From JAGQRJ01 sp041402045 (GTDB taxonomy: Bacteria > Planctomycetota > J058), in contig JAWKSZ010000006.1 in NCBI GenBank assembly GCA_041402045.1, positions 62,001-126,000 on the forward strand: a DNA stretch of 64,000 bases, in the 5' to 3' direction. Position numbers and translations under genes: made by a program. Shown here one piece after another: positions 1 through 8,425 of this stretch. How positions within the stretch are numbered: position 1 is the stretch's first letter; each line of letters begins with the position of its first letter. The notes beneath the pieces were generated by a model. The model was not told the DNA's origin. It was given only the letters and a program-made list of their open reading frames with translations, and made no database searches.

Positions 1-775
1 CCAGCGCCCCCGCCGACGCGTAGCGCTCCCCCGGCCGCTTCTCCAGGCAGCGCGCGACCACCGCCGCGATCCCCGCCGGGACCCCCGGCCGCACCGACCC
101 CAGCTCGGGCGCCGGCGTGTGCACGTGGGCCTGGAGCACCCCCAGCGCCGGCCCCGAGAACGGCGGGCGGTCGGCGATCAGCTCGAACAGGAGCGCCCCC
201 AGCGCGTAGACGTCCGCCGGCGGCCCCGCCACCTCGCCCAGCGCCTGCTCCGGCGCCAGGTAGGCCGGCGTCCCCAGGAGCGCCCCCGTCTCCGTCAGCC
301 GCGACAGCGCGTCCCCCCGCGCGATCCCCAGGTCGCACACCCGCGGCGACCCGCGCGCGTCCAGCAGCACGTTGTGCGGCTTGAGGTCGCGGTGCACGAT
401 CCCGCGCCGGTGCAGCTCCTCCACCCCCTCCGCGATCTGCGCCACGAGCCGCGCCGCCTCCTCGGGCTCCAGCGCCCCGCCGCGGCGCCGTCGGCGGTCG
501 AGGTCCTCCCCCTCTACCAGCTCCATGACCAGAAACGGGACCCCGTGGTGCTCCCCCGAGTCCAGGAACCCCACCACGAACGGGTGGTCGATCCGAGCGA
601 GCAGCTCGGCCTCGCGCACCAGCCGCGCGCACTCCTGCGGGCCCGCGATCCCGGGGTGCAGAACCTTCAGCGCCACGTCCCGCCCGTGGACCTCGCTCCG
701 CGCGCGGTAGGTGACCCCCATGCCGCCCGCCCCGAGCTCCCCCACCACGCGGTACGGCCCGATCTGCCGCTCCAT
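1..775 (-). CDS. Hanks-type Ser/Thr protein kinase, N-terminal part (cut by window edge)
   Basis: Read on the minus strand from an ATG at 775, the protein opens MERQIGPYRVVGELGAGGMG, a glycine-rich loop. A VALK lysine follows at about residue 37, then HRDLKPHN (catalytic loop), a DLG in place of the usual DFG, and GTPAYLAPEQ (activation segment/APE). These are the ordered landmarks of a eukaryotic-like kinase. About 258 residues lie inside the window; the C-terminal end of the kinase lobe and any tail lie beyond base 1. It is divergent from the glycosyltransferase starting at 896, so the 120 bases between them should hold both promoters. Substrate unknown. The DLG variant is common in active bacterial kinases and is not taken as inactivating. 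Confidence 0.9.
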   Translation of the reverse strand, partial: MERQIGPYRVVGELGAGGMGVTYRARSEVHGRDVALKVLHPGIAGPQECARLVREAELLARIDHPFVVGFLDSGEHHGVPFLVMELVEGEDLDRRRRRGGALEPEEAARLVAQIAEGVEELHRRGIVHRDLKPHNVLLDARGSPRVCDLGIARGDALSRLTETGALLGTPAYLAPEQALGEVAGPPADVYALGALLFELIADRPPFSGPALGVLQAHVHTPAPELGSVRPGVPAGIAAVVARCLEKRPGERYASAGAL

Positions 776-895
776 GCCCCTCGCTTCGCCCGCCAGGCTA
801 CCCGGCCGGTCCCCCTGCGGCTTGAACCTCGGCCCGCCCGCGGTGTATTCATCCTGAACCGGCCCTTGCTGTTAGGCTTACACCCGGAGGCGAGA

Positions 896-2128
896 TTGAC
901 CAAGGTCGTCCGCGTGATCGCCCGCCTGAACGTCGGCGGGCCCGCGCGTCACGTGCAGCTCCTCAGCCGCGGCCTCGAGGCCTATGGCTTCGAGACGGTG
1001 CTCGCCAGCGGCGGGGTCGGGCGCGGGGAGCGCGAGCTGGACCTCGGCGGCTGCCGGCGCGTGCGCGTGGGCGGCCTGGGCCGTAACGTCTCCCCGCTCC
1101 ACGACGCCCGGGCGCTGGCCGGGCTGATCGACGTGTTCCGCCGCGAGCGCCCCACGATCGTGCACACCCACACCGCCAAGGCCGGCGCGCTGGGCCGCGT
1201 CGCCGCGCGCCTGACCGGCGTCCCGATCGTGGTCCACACCTTCCACGGGCACGTGCTCAGCGACTACTTCGCGCCCCTGACCTCGGGGCTCGTGACCCTC
1301 GCCGAGCGCGGGCTCAGCCGCCTGACCCAGCGCGTGATCACGATCTCCCCGGGGCTGCGCGACGAGCTCGTCGAGCGCTACCAGGTCGCCCGCCCGGAGC
1401 AGGTCGAGGTGATCCCCCTCGGCCGCGACTTGACGCCCTTCGCCCAGGTCGAGCGCGGCGCGCTCCGGGCCGAGCTGGGGATCCCCCAGGACGCGTTCGT
1501 GATCGCCGCGGTGGGACGCCTGGTCGAGATCAAGGACTTCGGCGCGCTGCTCACAGCCTTCGCGCGCCTCGCCCAGGACGACCCCTCGCTGGTGCTCCTG
1601 TTCGTGGGCGACGGCCCCGAGCGCGCGCGGCTCGAGGCCGCGGTCCCCGCCCCCCTCGCGGGCCGGGTGCGCTTCCTCGGCTGGCGCCGCGACCTCCCCC
1701 AGGTCTACGCCGACGCCGACCTCATGGCGCTCTCGAGCAAGAACGAGGGCACCCCGCTCACCATCGTCGAGGCCTTCGCCAGCGGCTGTCCCGTCGTCTC
1801 GACCGCGGTCGGCGGCGTGCCCGACATGTTCCGCCCGCTCCCGGTCGCCGCCGCCGCGCCGGGGGTCACGCTCTGCCGTGAGGGCGCGCTGGCGCGCAAG
1901 GGCGACCTCGACGCCCTGACCGCGGCCCTCGCCGCCGTGCGCCAGGGCGGGCGCGAGCGCAAGGCCATGCAGGCCGCCGCCCGCGAGGCCAGCGCGCGCT
2001 ACGCCGCCCCGCGCCTGCTCGCCGACACCGCCGACCTCTACCGGCGCCTGTTGACGGAGGCCGGGCTCCCCGCCCCCGCGGCCCTGGACACGGCGCCCCC
2101 CGCCGCCGCGCTGCGCCAGCCTGCGTGA
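896..2128 (+). CDS. Glycosyltransferase, GT4-like (GT-B fold)
   Basis: This is a 410-residue GT-B glycosyltransferase. The N-terminal lobe opens TKVVRVIARLNVGGPARHV, the usual acceptor-side GGxxRH start of GT4 enzymes. HTHTAKAGALGR and VHTFHGH follow at residues about 85-120. The donor-binding half contains VGRLVEIKDF, FVGDGPER and the E-x7-E region KNEGTPLTIVEAFASG with VSTAVGGVPD. A TTG start at 896 is chosen because GGAGG lies at 886-890, five bases upstream, and the reading frame upstream is only the antisense of the kinase. Its stop overlaps the GTG start of the next gene (GTGA), so the two are translationally coupled. It probably adds a sugar to a lipid-linked or surface polysaccharide intermediate; donor unknown. 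Confidence 0.85.
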   Translation: MTKVVRVIARLNVGGPARHVQLLSRGLEAYGFETVLASGGVGRGERELDLGGCRRVRVGGLGRNVSPLHDARALAGLIDVFRRERPTIVHTHTAKAGALGRVAARLTGVPIVVHTFHGHVLSDYFAPLTSGLVTLAERGLSRLTQRVITISPGLRDELVERYQVARPEQVEVIPLGRDLTPFAQVERGALRAELGIPQDAFVIAAVGRLVEIKDFGALLTAFARLAQDDPSLVLLFVGDGPERARLEAAVPAPLAGRVRFLGWRRDLPQVYADADLMALSSKNEGTPLTIVEAFASGCPVVSTAVGGVPDMFRPLPVAAAAPGVTLCREGALARKGDLDALTAALAAVRQGGRERKAMQAAAREASARYAAPRLLADTADLYRRLLTEAGLPAPAALDTAPPAAALRQPA

Positions 2129-3840
2129 ACGAGCTGCGCGCGCTGCAGGCCGAGTCCCCCGGGCTGTTCGCGCTGTTCGCGGGCCTGGGGGCCCTCGCGC
2201 TGGCGGTGGTCGCGACGGCGGCCATGCGCGGGATCGCCCGGCGCCTGGACTTCGTCTCGCGCCCGCGGGGCGAGCGCTGGTCGACGAAGGCCACCCCCAT
2301 GGGCGGCGGCGTGGCGCTCATGGTCGCGATCGGCCCCGGGCTCTACGCGATCTCGCCGGACCTGCTCGTGGGCTGCCTGGCGGTGTTCCTCCTGGGGCTC
2401 GTGGACGACGCGCGCCCGCTCTCGCCGCCGGTGAAGCTCGTCATGCAGACCCTGGCCGCGTGCTGGATCGTGGCCGCCCCGCTCCAGGGCAGCGCGGCGA
2501 CGGTCTTCGCCGGGCCGAGCGCGGTCGTGATCCCGATCACGATCGCCTGGTACGTGGGCGTCGCCAACTCGGTGAACTTCCTCGACAACATGGACGGGAG
2601 CGCCGCCGGCGTGACCGCGGTGATCGCCGCGTTCGTGGTCGCCTTCGCCTACGGCGGCCACGACCCCGCCCTGGTCACCGGCGCCGCGATCGCGCTCGGG
2701 AGCTGCGTCGGGTTCCTCGTGCACAACTTCCCCCCGGCGCGGATCTACATGGGCGACGCGGGGTCCCTGCTCCTGGGCTTCACCTTGGCTGGGCTCGCCG
2801 CGCACCTGCCCCTCGACCCTGAGACGCCCTGGCGCAACCTGGCGGTCCCGCTGCTGCTGCTGGGCGGCCCGCTCTCGGACACGACCCTGGTGTGGTTCAC
2901 CCGCCGCGCGGCGCGGCGCCCCTTCCTCCAGGGTGGCCGCGACCACACCACCCACCGGCTCATGGCGCTCGGGCTCACCGAGCGGCGCACACTGCTGATC
3001 GTCTACGGCGTGGCCGCCGCGCTGTGCGGCGTAGCCCTGGCCGTGGCGCGAGGCGGGCTCGGGCTCGCGGTGCCGGTGCTCGTCCTGGGCGGGATCGGGA
3101 GCGTGCTGATCGGCCTGTTCCTGGGCGAGGTCAAGGTCTACCCCCCGGTGTCCGACGAGCTGGCGCCGCCGCGGCGCGGGAGCGCCGCGGTGCTCTACGC
3201 GGCGGAGCTCGCGGTCGACGTGGCCCTGCTCAGCGCGGCCTGGATCGCCGCCTTCGCGATCCGCTTCGAGGACGCGGACCTGCCCTTCTACCTCACGAGT
3301 GTGGCGCTCCCCGCGCTGCCCCTGGTGATCGGGGCCAAGGTCCTCGCGCTGCTCTGGTTCGACCTCTACCGCGGCTTCTGGCGCACGATCCGCTTCAAGG
3401 ACGTGACCGCGATCGTCTACGCCCTGACCCTGGGCACCCTGCTGGTCGTGGTCGTGGCGACCCTCGCCCAGCGCTTCGAGAACTACAGCCGCGCGGTGTT
3501 CGCCTTCGACTGGTTCCTGAGCCTGGCCGGCGTGCTCGGCAGCCGCTCGGCGTTCCGCTTCTTCCGCGACTCGCTGCGGGGCTGGGCGCGCACCTCGCGC
3601 ACCCTCGCGCTGTGGGCGCCCGCCGGCTTCGCGCCCCTGGTCGAGGTCGGCGCCGCGGCGGAGCTGCGCGAGCTCGACCTGCCGGCGGACGTCGGCGCCG
3701 AGGCGCTGCTCGCGGCGGTGGACAAGGCCGACGCGGTGCTGATCGGCTACCGCCTGCCCGACGACGACCCCCGGCTGACCGCCCTGCGCCAGGCCGGCGT
3801 CGAGCTGAGGCCCCTGAGCCTCGAGTTCGACCCGCTCTAA
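2125..3840 (+). CDS. WecA/MraY-like phosphosugar-polyprenyl transferase fused to a CapD/WbpM-like membrane domain
   Basis: The 571-residue polytopic protein has two parts. Residues 1 to about 340 carry the polyprenyl-phosphate N-acetylhexosamine-1-phosphate transferase signatures: NSVNFLDNMDG (metal-binding loop), RIYMGDAGSLLLGF and a DHTTHRLMALGL histidine motif. Residues about 350-490 form a second set of membrane helices resembling the N-terminal membrane part of CapD/WbpM nucleotide-sugar dehydratases (FDLYRGFWRTIRFKD, YSRAVFAFDWFLS). The tail of about 75 residues looks like the linker/CoA-binding-like fold, but the Rossmann SDR catalytic domain is absent. Expected role: transfer of a sugar-1-phosphate to undecaprenyl phosphate to start a surface glycan. 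It starts at a GTG overlapping the upstream stop. The fusion is discussed in the findings. Confidence 0.85.
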   Translation: MNELRALQAESPGLFALFAGLGALALAVVATAAMRGIARRLDFVSRPRGERWSTKATPMGGGVALMVAIGPGLYAISPDLLVGCLAVFLLGLVDDARPLSPPVKLVMQTLAACWIVAAPLQGSAATVFAGPSAVVIPITIAWYVGVANSVNFLDNMDGSAAGVTAVIAAFVVAFAYGGHDPALVTGAAIALGSCVGFLVHNFPPARIYMGDAGSLLLGFTLAGLAAHLPLDPETPWRNLAVPLLLLGGPLSDTTLVWFTRRAARRPFLQGGRDHTTHRLMALGLTERRTLLIVYGVAAALCGVALAVARGGLGLAVPVLVLGGIGSVLIGLFLGEVKVYPPVSDELAPPRRGSAAVLYAAELAVDVALLSAAWIAAFAIRFEDADLPFYLTSVALPALPLVIGAKVLALLWFDLYRGFWRTIRFKDVTAIVYALTLGTLLVVVVATLAQRFENYSRAVFAFDWFLSLAGVLGSRSAFRFFRDSLRGWARTSRTLALWAPAGFAPLVEVGAAAELRELDLPADVGAEALLAAVDKADAVLIGYRLPDDDPRLTALRQAGVELRPLSLEFDPL

Positions 3841-3905
3841 ACGCTCGAGCTGACGGGAGCAAGCGTCGGCCTCCTGCTCAACGTCAACACCTCACCTCTG
3901 AGGAA

Positions 3906-3950
3906 GGGCATTCGGCGCGTGGTCAACGGCTTCCCCTCCGCCGAATGCCC
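3906..3950 (+). terminator. Inverted repeat downstream of the WecA-like gene
   Basis: GGGCATTCGGCG (3906-3917) is perfectly repeated in reverse complement at 3939-3950, with a 21-base loop. It begins 65 bases after the stop at 3840 and has no T-run after it. It could act as a factor-dependent or weak terminator, an mRNA 3' stabiliser, or a protein-binding site. The terminator label is inference. Confidence 0.4.
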
Positions 3951-4004
3951 GCACGAGTCCGCTCCAACCAGACTCTGAACCGCCGCCGAGGTAGCCCCCA
4001 CGCG

Positions 4005-4044
4005 GCTCTGCGCTCCTCCGCGCCTCAGCGCCTCTGCGTCGAAC
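4005..4044. repeat. CTCTGCG-type intergenic repeat
   Basis: The stretch contains successive near-copies of a CTCTGCG / CCTCAGCG / CCTCTGCG unit followed by TCGAACC. From memory, similar 'CCTCTGCGCCTCTGCGT' strings recur between genes in many unrelated high-GC genomes. It is one of two such simple repeats in this window; the other is at 9510-9540. Confidence 0.45.
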
Positions 4045-4307
4045 CTCTTGGTGCCGCCCGCCCGCGCCGACGTGCGCGATTCTGAGTCGTCGAGGACAGC
4101 GCCCACGTCTCGACAGGCCACCGAATCGCGCCTTCCGGTGGTCCCTTCTGCGGCCCCGTCGGCGAGGTCGCGCTGCCGCCGCGCGCCCCGCAAACGCCTA
4201 CCGCACAGCGCCTTGCGACCGCCCCGCAGGAAGTCCAATCCGCTCCGCGGGGGGCCGCGTATAAGGGAGCAGAACGTTCAACGTCCGACCGAGGAGCACG
4301 GATCCCA

Positions 4308-4919
4308 GTGAACGCGACCCCCTCGGACTCGGGCCGTTGGCGGCACCGTCGACAGACGTCGGCGGACGAGGCCGAGGTCGTGCGTCGCGTCCTCGCCGGA
4401 GACCGTGAGGCCTTTCGCTTGATCGTGCTGCGCTATCAGTCGACCCTCGCCGGCCTGGTGTTCCGCCACACCGGCGACGCCCACGCCTGCGAGGACCTGG
4501 TGCAGGAGACCTTCCTCCGCGCCTACCGCGCGCTGGGCAGCTTCGACCCGCGCTACCGGCTCTCGACCTGGCTGGCGCGGATCGCGCTCAACGCCGCCCG
4601 CGACCACGGCCGGCGGCGCCAGGTGCGCGAGGCGACGCCCGTCGCCCACGACGTCGAGCCGGCGGCCGCGCCAGACCCGAGCACCCCCACCCCGGCCGCC
4701 CAGGCCGCGACCAAGGAGCTCCAGCACCAGGTGGGCGCGGCCCTGGCCGAGCTCCCCGAGCCCCAGCGCGAGGTGATCGTGCTCGGGGTCTACGGCGGCT
4801 ACACCCAGCGCGAGGTGGCCGACGTGCTCGAGCTGCCCCTGGGCACCGTCAAGACCCGGCAGCGCACGGCCCTCGGCAAGCTGCGCCAGCTCGTCGCCCC
4901 CCAGGGAGGACTCGCGTGA
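4308..4919 (+). CDS. RNA polymerase sigma factor, ECF/sigma-70 family
   Basis: A 203-residue sigma factor with the two-domain ECF layout. Region 2 runs from AEVVRRVLAGDREAF through EDLVQETFLRAYRAL to STWLARIALNAARDH (residues about 20-100). A Pro/Ala-rich linker follows (about 110-135). Region 4 is LPEPQREVIVLGVYGGYTQ to LPLGTVKTRQRTALGKLR, the helix-turn-helix for the -35 element. The GTG start has GAGGAG at 4291-4296. The stop overlaps the GTG start of the next gene (GTGA), the classic coupling of a sigma factor to its regulator. Target promoters unknown. Confidence 0.92.
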   Translation: MNATPSDSGRWRHRRQTSADEAEVVRRVLAGDREAFRLIVLRYQSTLAGLVFRHTGDAHACEDLVQETFLRAYRALGSFDPRYRLSTWLARIALNAARDHGRRRQVREATPVAHDVEPAAAPDPSTPTPAAQAATKELQHQVGAALAELPEPQREVIVLGVYGGYTQREVADVLELPLGTVKTRQRTALGKLRQLVAPQGGLA

Positions 4920-5797
4920 GGAGCAAGGAGGAGATCGAAGCCCTGTTGCTGGAGGTGCTGCCCGCGCTCCCCGCGGAGCTCCTCGCCGACGGCGAGGCCC
5001 TGCGCGAGCAGCTGGGCGCCTTCCCCTCGAGCGGCGAGCTGGTCGACGAGCTCGCGAGCACCCTGAGCCTGCTCCACGAGCACGCGCCGCCGGTGCCCGA
5101 GCTGTCCCTCGACTTCGCGGACAAGGTCATGGCCGCGCTGCCGCCAGCGCCCCAGGCGGCGACCCCGCCGCGCGGCGGACGCTTCGAGGGCTGGGTGCTG
5201 CGCGCCGCCGCGGCCGCCGCGTGCTTCGCTCTGGGGGTGGGCTACGCCCGCTGGCAGCCGACGCCCGACGCCACGCCCTCGGCCCAGCAGCAGCCCGCGC
5301 CGGCGCAGGCCCCGAGCGCGCCGCCGCAGGCGCCCACCCAGGAGCCGCCGCTCCGGGGCTGGGAGCTGGCCCGCGAGCCTCAGACCACGCCGCCGCCGGT
5401 GACCTACGTCGACACCCGCGCGCTCGGCGACTACGCCACCCGCGCGCGGCACGTGCTCGAGACCCTCGACCGCCTGGGCGGGGAGGCCGACCCCCGCGCC
5501 CTGCACGAGGTGCTGGTCGCGGTCGAGGCCAACGAGCTCGTGCTCCGCGGCGAGGTGCTCCTGGCCGAGCTCGAGGTCGACCCCCAGCGCCCGCAGGAGC
5601 TCTCGCGCCTGATCCACGGGACGCAGCTCGTGCTGCGCCGGGTGCGCAACGCCCGCGGCCCCGCGGCCTCGACCGTCGTCAACACCGTCCGTGACGAGGT
5701 GCGCGCCACCGGGCTCCTCGACGCCTACGAGACCCTGCTCGCCGCGCCCAGCGGCGAGCAGACCCCGCCCCCGATCCAGTCCACCGGTCCGCTGTAG
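4916..5797 (+). CDS. Putative anti-sigma factor, single-pass membrane protein
   Basis: The 293-residue protein is translationally coupled to the sigma factor. Residues 1-80 are a charged, helical, presumably cytoplasmic domain (LSLDFADKVMAALPP resembles the short pre-membrane helix of many anti-sigma factors). One hydrophobic helix lies at about 86-103 (WVLRAAAAAACFALGVGYA), followed by a Pro/Gln/Ala-rich linker and a helical extracytoplasmic domain. The HxxxCxxC zinc motif of classical ZAS anti-sigma factors is not seen, so the call rests on gene order, topology and size. It could instead be an unrelated membrane protein of the same operon. Confidence 0.6.
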   Translation: MRSKEEIEALLLEVLPALPAELLADGEALREQLGAFPSSGELVDELASTLSLLHEHAPPVPELSLDFADKVMAALPPAPQAATPPRGGRFEGWVLRAAAAAACFALGVGYARWQPTPDATPSAQQQPAPAQAPSAPPQAPTQEPPLRGWELAREPQTTPPPVTYVDTRALGDYATRARHVLETLDRLGGEADPRALHEVLVAVEANELVLRGEVLLAELEVDPQRPQELSRLIHGTQLVLRRVRNARGPAASTVVNTVRDEVRATGLLDAYETLLAAPSGEQTPPPIQSTGPL

Positions 5798-5863
5798 CGG
5801 ACCTCCGGGCCGGCGCGCCGCGCGCCGCCCGTTCACCCTCCACCCTCGAACCGAGGCACTGTC

Positions 5864-8314
5864 ATGCACCGCTACGCCCCCTCCCTGCTCGCGCTGATCG
5901 TCGGCGTGGGCTTCGCCCAGGACCCCGCTCCCCCGCCGCCCCCGCCGCCGCCCCCCGGCGACGTCGAGGCCCCTGCGCCGCCGGCGCCGCCCTCGGAGGA
6001 GGCCCTCGAGCTCTACCGCCAGGCCTCGCTCAAGCTGCACGAGGAGCGCTTCGCCGAGGCCCGCGAGCTGTGGGACGCGCTGGCGACCGGGTTCCCCGAC
6101 CAGGCCCTGAGCGGCGAGGCGCGCTACTGGCGCGCGCGCTGCCTGGAGCACCTGGGTCAGTTCGACCGCGCGCGGCACGCCTACCGCGCGATCGTGGCCG
6201 AGCCCCACAACACGTGGATCCAGGACGCCAAGGAAGGCCTGGCGCGCCTGGACCACGGCCCGGGCGTCTACCGCGTGGTGCGGCTCGACGGCACGCCGCT
6301 CTCCGGGCGCCTGCACGGGCTCGACCCCGAGGTCGTGCAGGTGTGGGTCCAGGGGCAGCCGACCCCCGAGCGCGTGCGCTGGACCGAGCTCAAGGAGGTC
6401 ACCCCCGTGGCCGAGCCCGGTGTGACCCGGGTGATCCTCGCCAGCGGCGACTGCCTCACCGGCACGATCGTGCGCGCCACCCCTGCGACCGTCGAGCTGC
6501 GCACCTCGCCCCTGGGGACCGTCGAGCTGCCCCACGCCGTGGTGCTCGGGATCGACGCGGGCGCCGCCTACCTCACGGTCCTCGACGGTGAGGTCGGCGC
6601 CGCCCTCGCCTTCGACGGCGGCGAGGAGCAGGTCGAGGAGCTCGTGACCCCCGACGGCAAGCGCGTCGTGATCACCAAGCGCAAGGGCGGCGCCCGGGTC
6701 GACGTCGACGTCGACGTCGACGCCCGGGGCCAAGGCGACGTCCAGGTGATCGAGACCAAGGACGGCAAGCGGATCGTAGTCGAGGAGCACGCCGAGACCA
6801 CGCGCGCCAAGGCCGGCGAGGACGAAGGTGTCGAGGAGTTCGTCACCCCCGACGGCAAGCACGTCGTGATCACCAAGCGCGCCCAGCCTGGCGGCGAGGG
6901 CGGCGACGTCCAGGTGATCGAGACCAAGGACGGCAAGCGGATCGTGATCGAGACGCACGTCGAGACCGCGCGCGCCAAGGCCGGCGAGAGCGAAGGTGTC
7001 GAGGAGTTCGTCACCCCCGACGGCAAGCGCGTCGTGATCAGGAAGCGGATCGAGGGGGCTCCTCACGAGCACCGCTGGATCGAGGGCGGCGCCGACGAGG
7101 AGCGCGAGGACGTGATCGTGACCCCCGACGGCAAGCGCGTCGTGATCAAGGAGCGCGTGCGCGACGGCCAGCGCACGGCCGAGGTGCTGGTGCTCGGCGG
7201 CGGCGAGCACGAGCGCCCGGGCGTCGTGTTCGTGCCCGGCGACGACGACCAGGACCACGTCATGGTCCTGCGCCAGGGCGACGGCGAGCGCGCCCGGCGC
7301 CTGGTGCTGCGCCAGGCCCACGACGGCGAGAAGCCGGCCAAGGTCCGCGCGATCATGGTCATGGGCGACGACGAGGAGCAGGCCGAAGGGGAGCAGCGCT
7401 TCGAGTTCGAGTTCGACGGCGTGGACCTGGAGCGCCTGCACGAGCACGACGCCCTGCGCGACCTCCCCAAGCAGCTGCGCGAGCACCTGCACCGCGCGCT
7501 GAAGGAGAGCGGGCGCAAGGTCGACCCGGCGCGGGTCGAGGAGGCGCTGCGCGACATGGAGCGCGCGCTGCGCGACCTGCCCGAGGTCGAGCGCGCGCCC
7601 CAGCTCGACCGCACCAAGCGGATCTACGAGTTCCGCGGCAAGCCCTCGACCCTGACCCTGCGCGCGCGCGCCTTCGGCACCGCGCCGCACCCGCCCCACG
7701 CCGGCGGCGACGTCTGGTTCGGGCGCACGAGCCCCGGCGGGAACGTGTTCTTCGGCGCCACCAGCCGCGGCGACAAGGACCGGGTGTTCCTCGAGAACGG
7801 CGACGTGCTCTCGGGAGAGGTTCGCTCGGTCGACGGGGAGAGCGTGCGCCTGGAGGCGAGCTTCGGCTCCTGCACGATCAAGCGCTCCCAGGTCGCGCGG
7901 ATCGAGTTCAAGCAGCGCGCCTCGAGCGCCAAGGTCGCGCCGGCGGCGCCCGCCGTGCCCCGGGTGCGGACCGTCGCGCCCCGCGCCCCCGCGGCGCCCA
8001 GCGCCCCCCAGGGGTTCCTGGGGATCCGCTACGAGGCCGCCGACGGCGGGATCCGGATCACCGGCGTGATCGAGGGCTCGACCGCCGCCGGGCTGCTCAT
8101 GGAGGGCGACGTGCTCCAGCGCGCGAACGGCAGGCGCCTGGGCTCGGGGGACGACCTGCGCGAGGTCCTCGGCGGGCTAAAGCCCGGGGACTCGATCTCC
8201 CTCGAGGGGACCCGCAGCGGCGGGACGTTCCAGATCCAGACCCAGCTCAAGGCCCGCCCCACGGGCAAGGACAAGGACTCGTCCTTCACCCCCAGCGGCT
8301 CGCGCTCGTTCTAA
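5864..8314 (+). CDS. Secreted protein: TPR-like region, DGK(R)VVI repeats and C-terminal PDZ domain
   Basis: The 816-residue protein begins with a signal peptide (MHRYAPSLLALIVGVGFAQ) and a run of prolines. Residues about 45-125 look like TPR helices (LYRQASLKLHEERFAEAREL). Two copies of a 'GxxLxGxI...TVEL...VELP' module follow (about 140-235). Residues about 255-430 contain six units built on DGK: four VTPDGK(R/H)VVI and two VIETKDGKRIV. After an acidic helical part comes another copy of the same module (VFLENGDVLSGEVRSVDGES). A PDZ domain closes the protein (GFLGIRYEAADGGIRITGV to GDVLQRANGRRL, about 720-800). It lies 66 bases after the anti-sigma gene and is probably in the same unit. Function unknown; likely a periplasmic or surface scaffold. 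Confidence 0.75.
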   Translation: MHRYAPSLLALIVGVGFAQDPAPPPPPPPPPGDVEAPAPPAPPSEEALELYRQASLKLHEERFAEARELWDALATGFPDQALSGEARYWRARCLEHLGQFDRARHAYRAIVAEPHNTWIQDAKEGLARLDHGPGVYRVVRLDGTPLSGRLHGLDPEVVQVWVQGQPTPERVRWTELKEVTPVAEPGVTRVILASGDCLTGTIVRATPATVELRTSPLGTVELPHAVVLGIDAGAAYLTVLDGEVGAALAFDGGEEQVEELVTPDGKRVVITKRKGGARVDVDVDVDARGQGDVQVIETKDGKRIVVEEHAETTRAKAGEDEGVEEFVTPDGKHVVITKRAQPGGEGGDVQVIETKDGKRIVIETHVETARAKAGESEGVEEFVTPDGKRVVIRKRIEGAPHEHRWIEGGADEEREDVIVTPDGKRVVIKERVRDGQRTAEVLVLGGGEHERPGVVFVPGDDDQDHVMVLRQGDGERARRLVLRQAHDGEKPAKVRAIMVMGDDEEQAEGEQRFEFEFDGVDLERLHEHDALRDLPKQLREHLHRALKESGRKVDPARVEEALRDMERALRDLPEVERAPQLDRTKRIYEFRGKPSTLTLRARAFGTAPHPPHAGGDVWFGRTSPGGNVFFGATSRGDKDRVFLENGDVLSGEVRSVDGESVRLEASFGSCTIKRSQVARIEFKQRASSAKVAPAAPAVPRVRTVAPRAPAAPSAPQGFLGIRYEAADGGIRITGVIEGSTAAGLLMEGDVLQRANGRRLGSGDDLREVLGGLKPGDSISLEGTRSGGTFQIQTQLKARPTGKDKDSSFTPSGSRSF

Positions 8315-8334
8315 GCCCAAAGTCAGCGGCGGTC

Positions 8335-8361
8335 GCGGCGGGAGGCGTTGCCTCCCGCCGC
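8335..8361 (+). terminator. Perfect hairpin terminator
   Basis: GCGGCGGGAGGC and its exact reverse complement enclose a three-base GTT loop: a 12-bp perfect stem starting 21 bases after the stop of the PDZ-protein gene. There is no strong T-run after it, as is common in very GC-rich genomes. It probably ends the sigma-factor operon. Confidence 0.7.
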
Positions 8362-8399
8362 GGTCGTTCCGGACGAACGCTCGGAGACCGCGCCCGCGC

Positions 8400-8405
8400 T
8401 ATAGT
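8400..8405 (+). promoter_or_regulatory. Candidate -10 element of the diadenylate cyclase gene
   Basis: TATAGT lies 20 bases before the ATG at 8426 and downstream of the terminator hairpin, where a new promoter is expected. No recognisable -35 hexamer is found at the standard spacing. Confidence 0.35.
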
Positions 8406-8425
8406 TCAGCGCGCAGGGAGGTCCC

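Larger units (their letters stand above)
3841..4307. other. Intergenic region between glycan genes and sigma operon
   Basis: No coding region is convincing in these 467 bases. It holds a 12-bp inverted repeat (3906-3950), a CTCTGCG/CCTCTGCG-type intergenic repeat (about 4005-4044), and at 4260-4265 a TATAAG hexamer that could be the -10 of the sigma-factor promoter. No good -35 is seen 17 bases upstream of it. Confidence 0.6.

Noticed and set aside
119..895. N-terminal extension of the GT4-like gene back to base 119
   Set aside because: The upstream codons are the antisense of the kinase gene. A TTG at 896 with a good SD begins the true GT-B start motif.
4799..7699. A 966-codon minus-strand open frame
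   Set aside because: It is antisense to the sigma factor, anti-sigma and PDZ-protein genes, which have recognisable domains, starts with SD sites and coupled overlaps. The antisense product is only a low-complexity mirror of the repeats.
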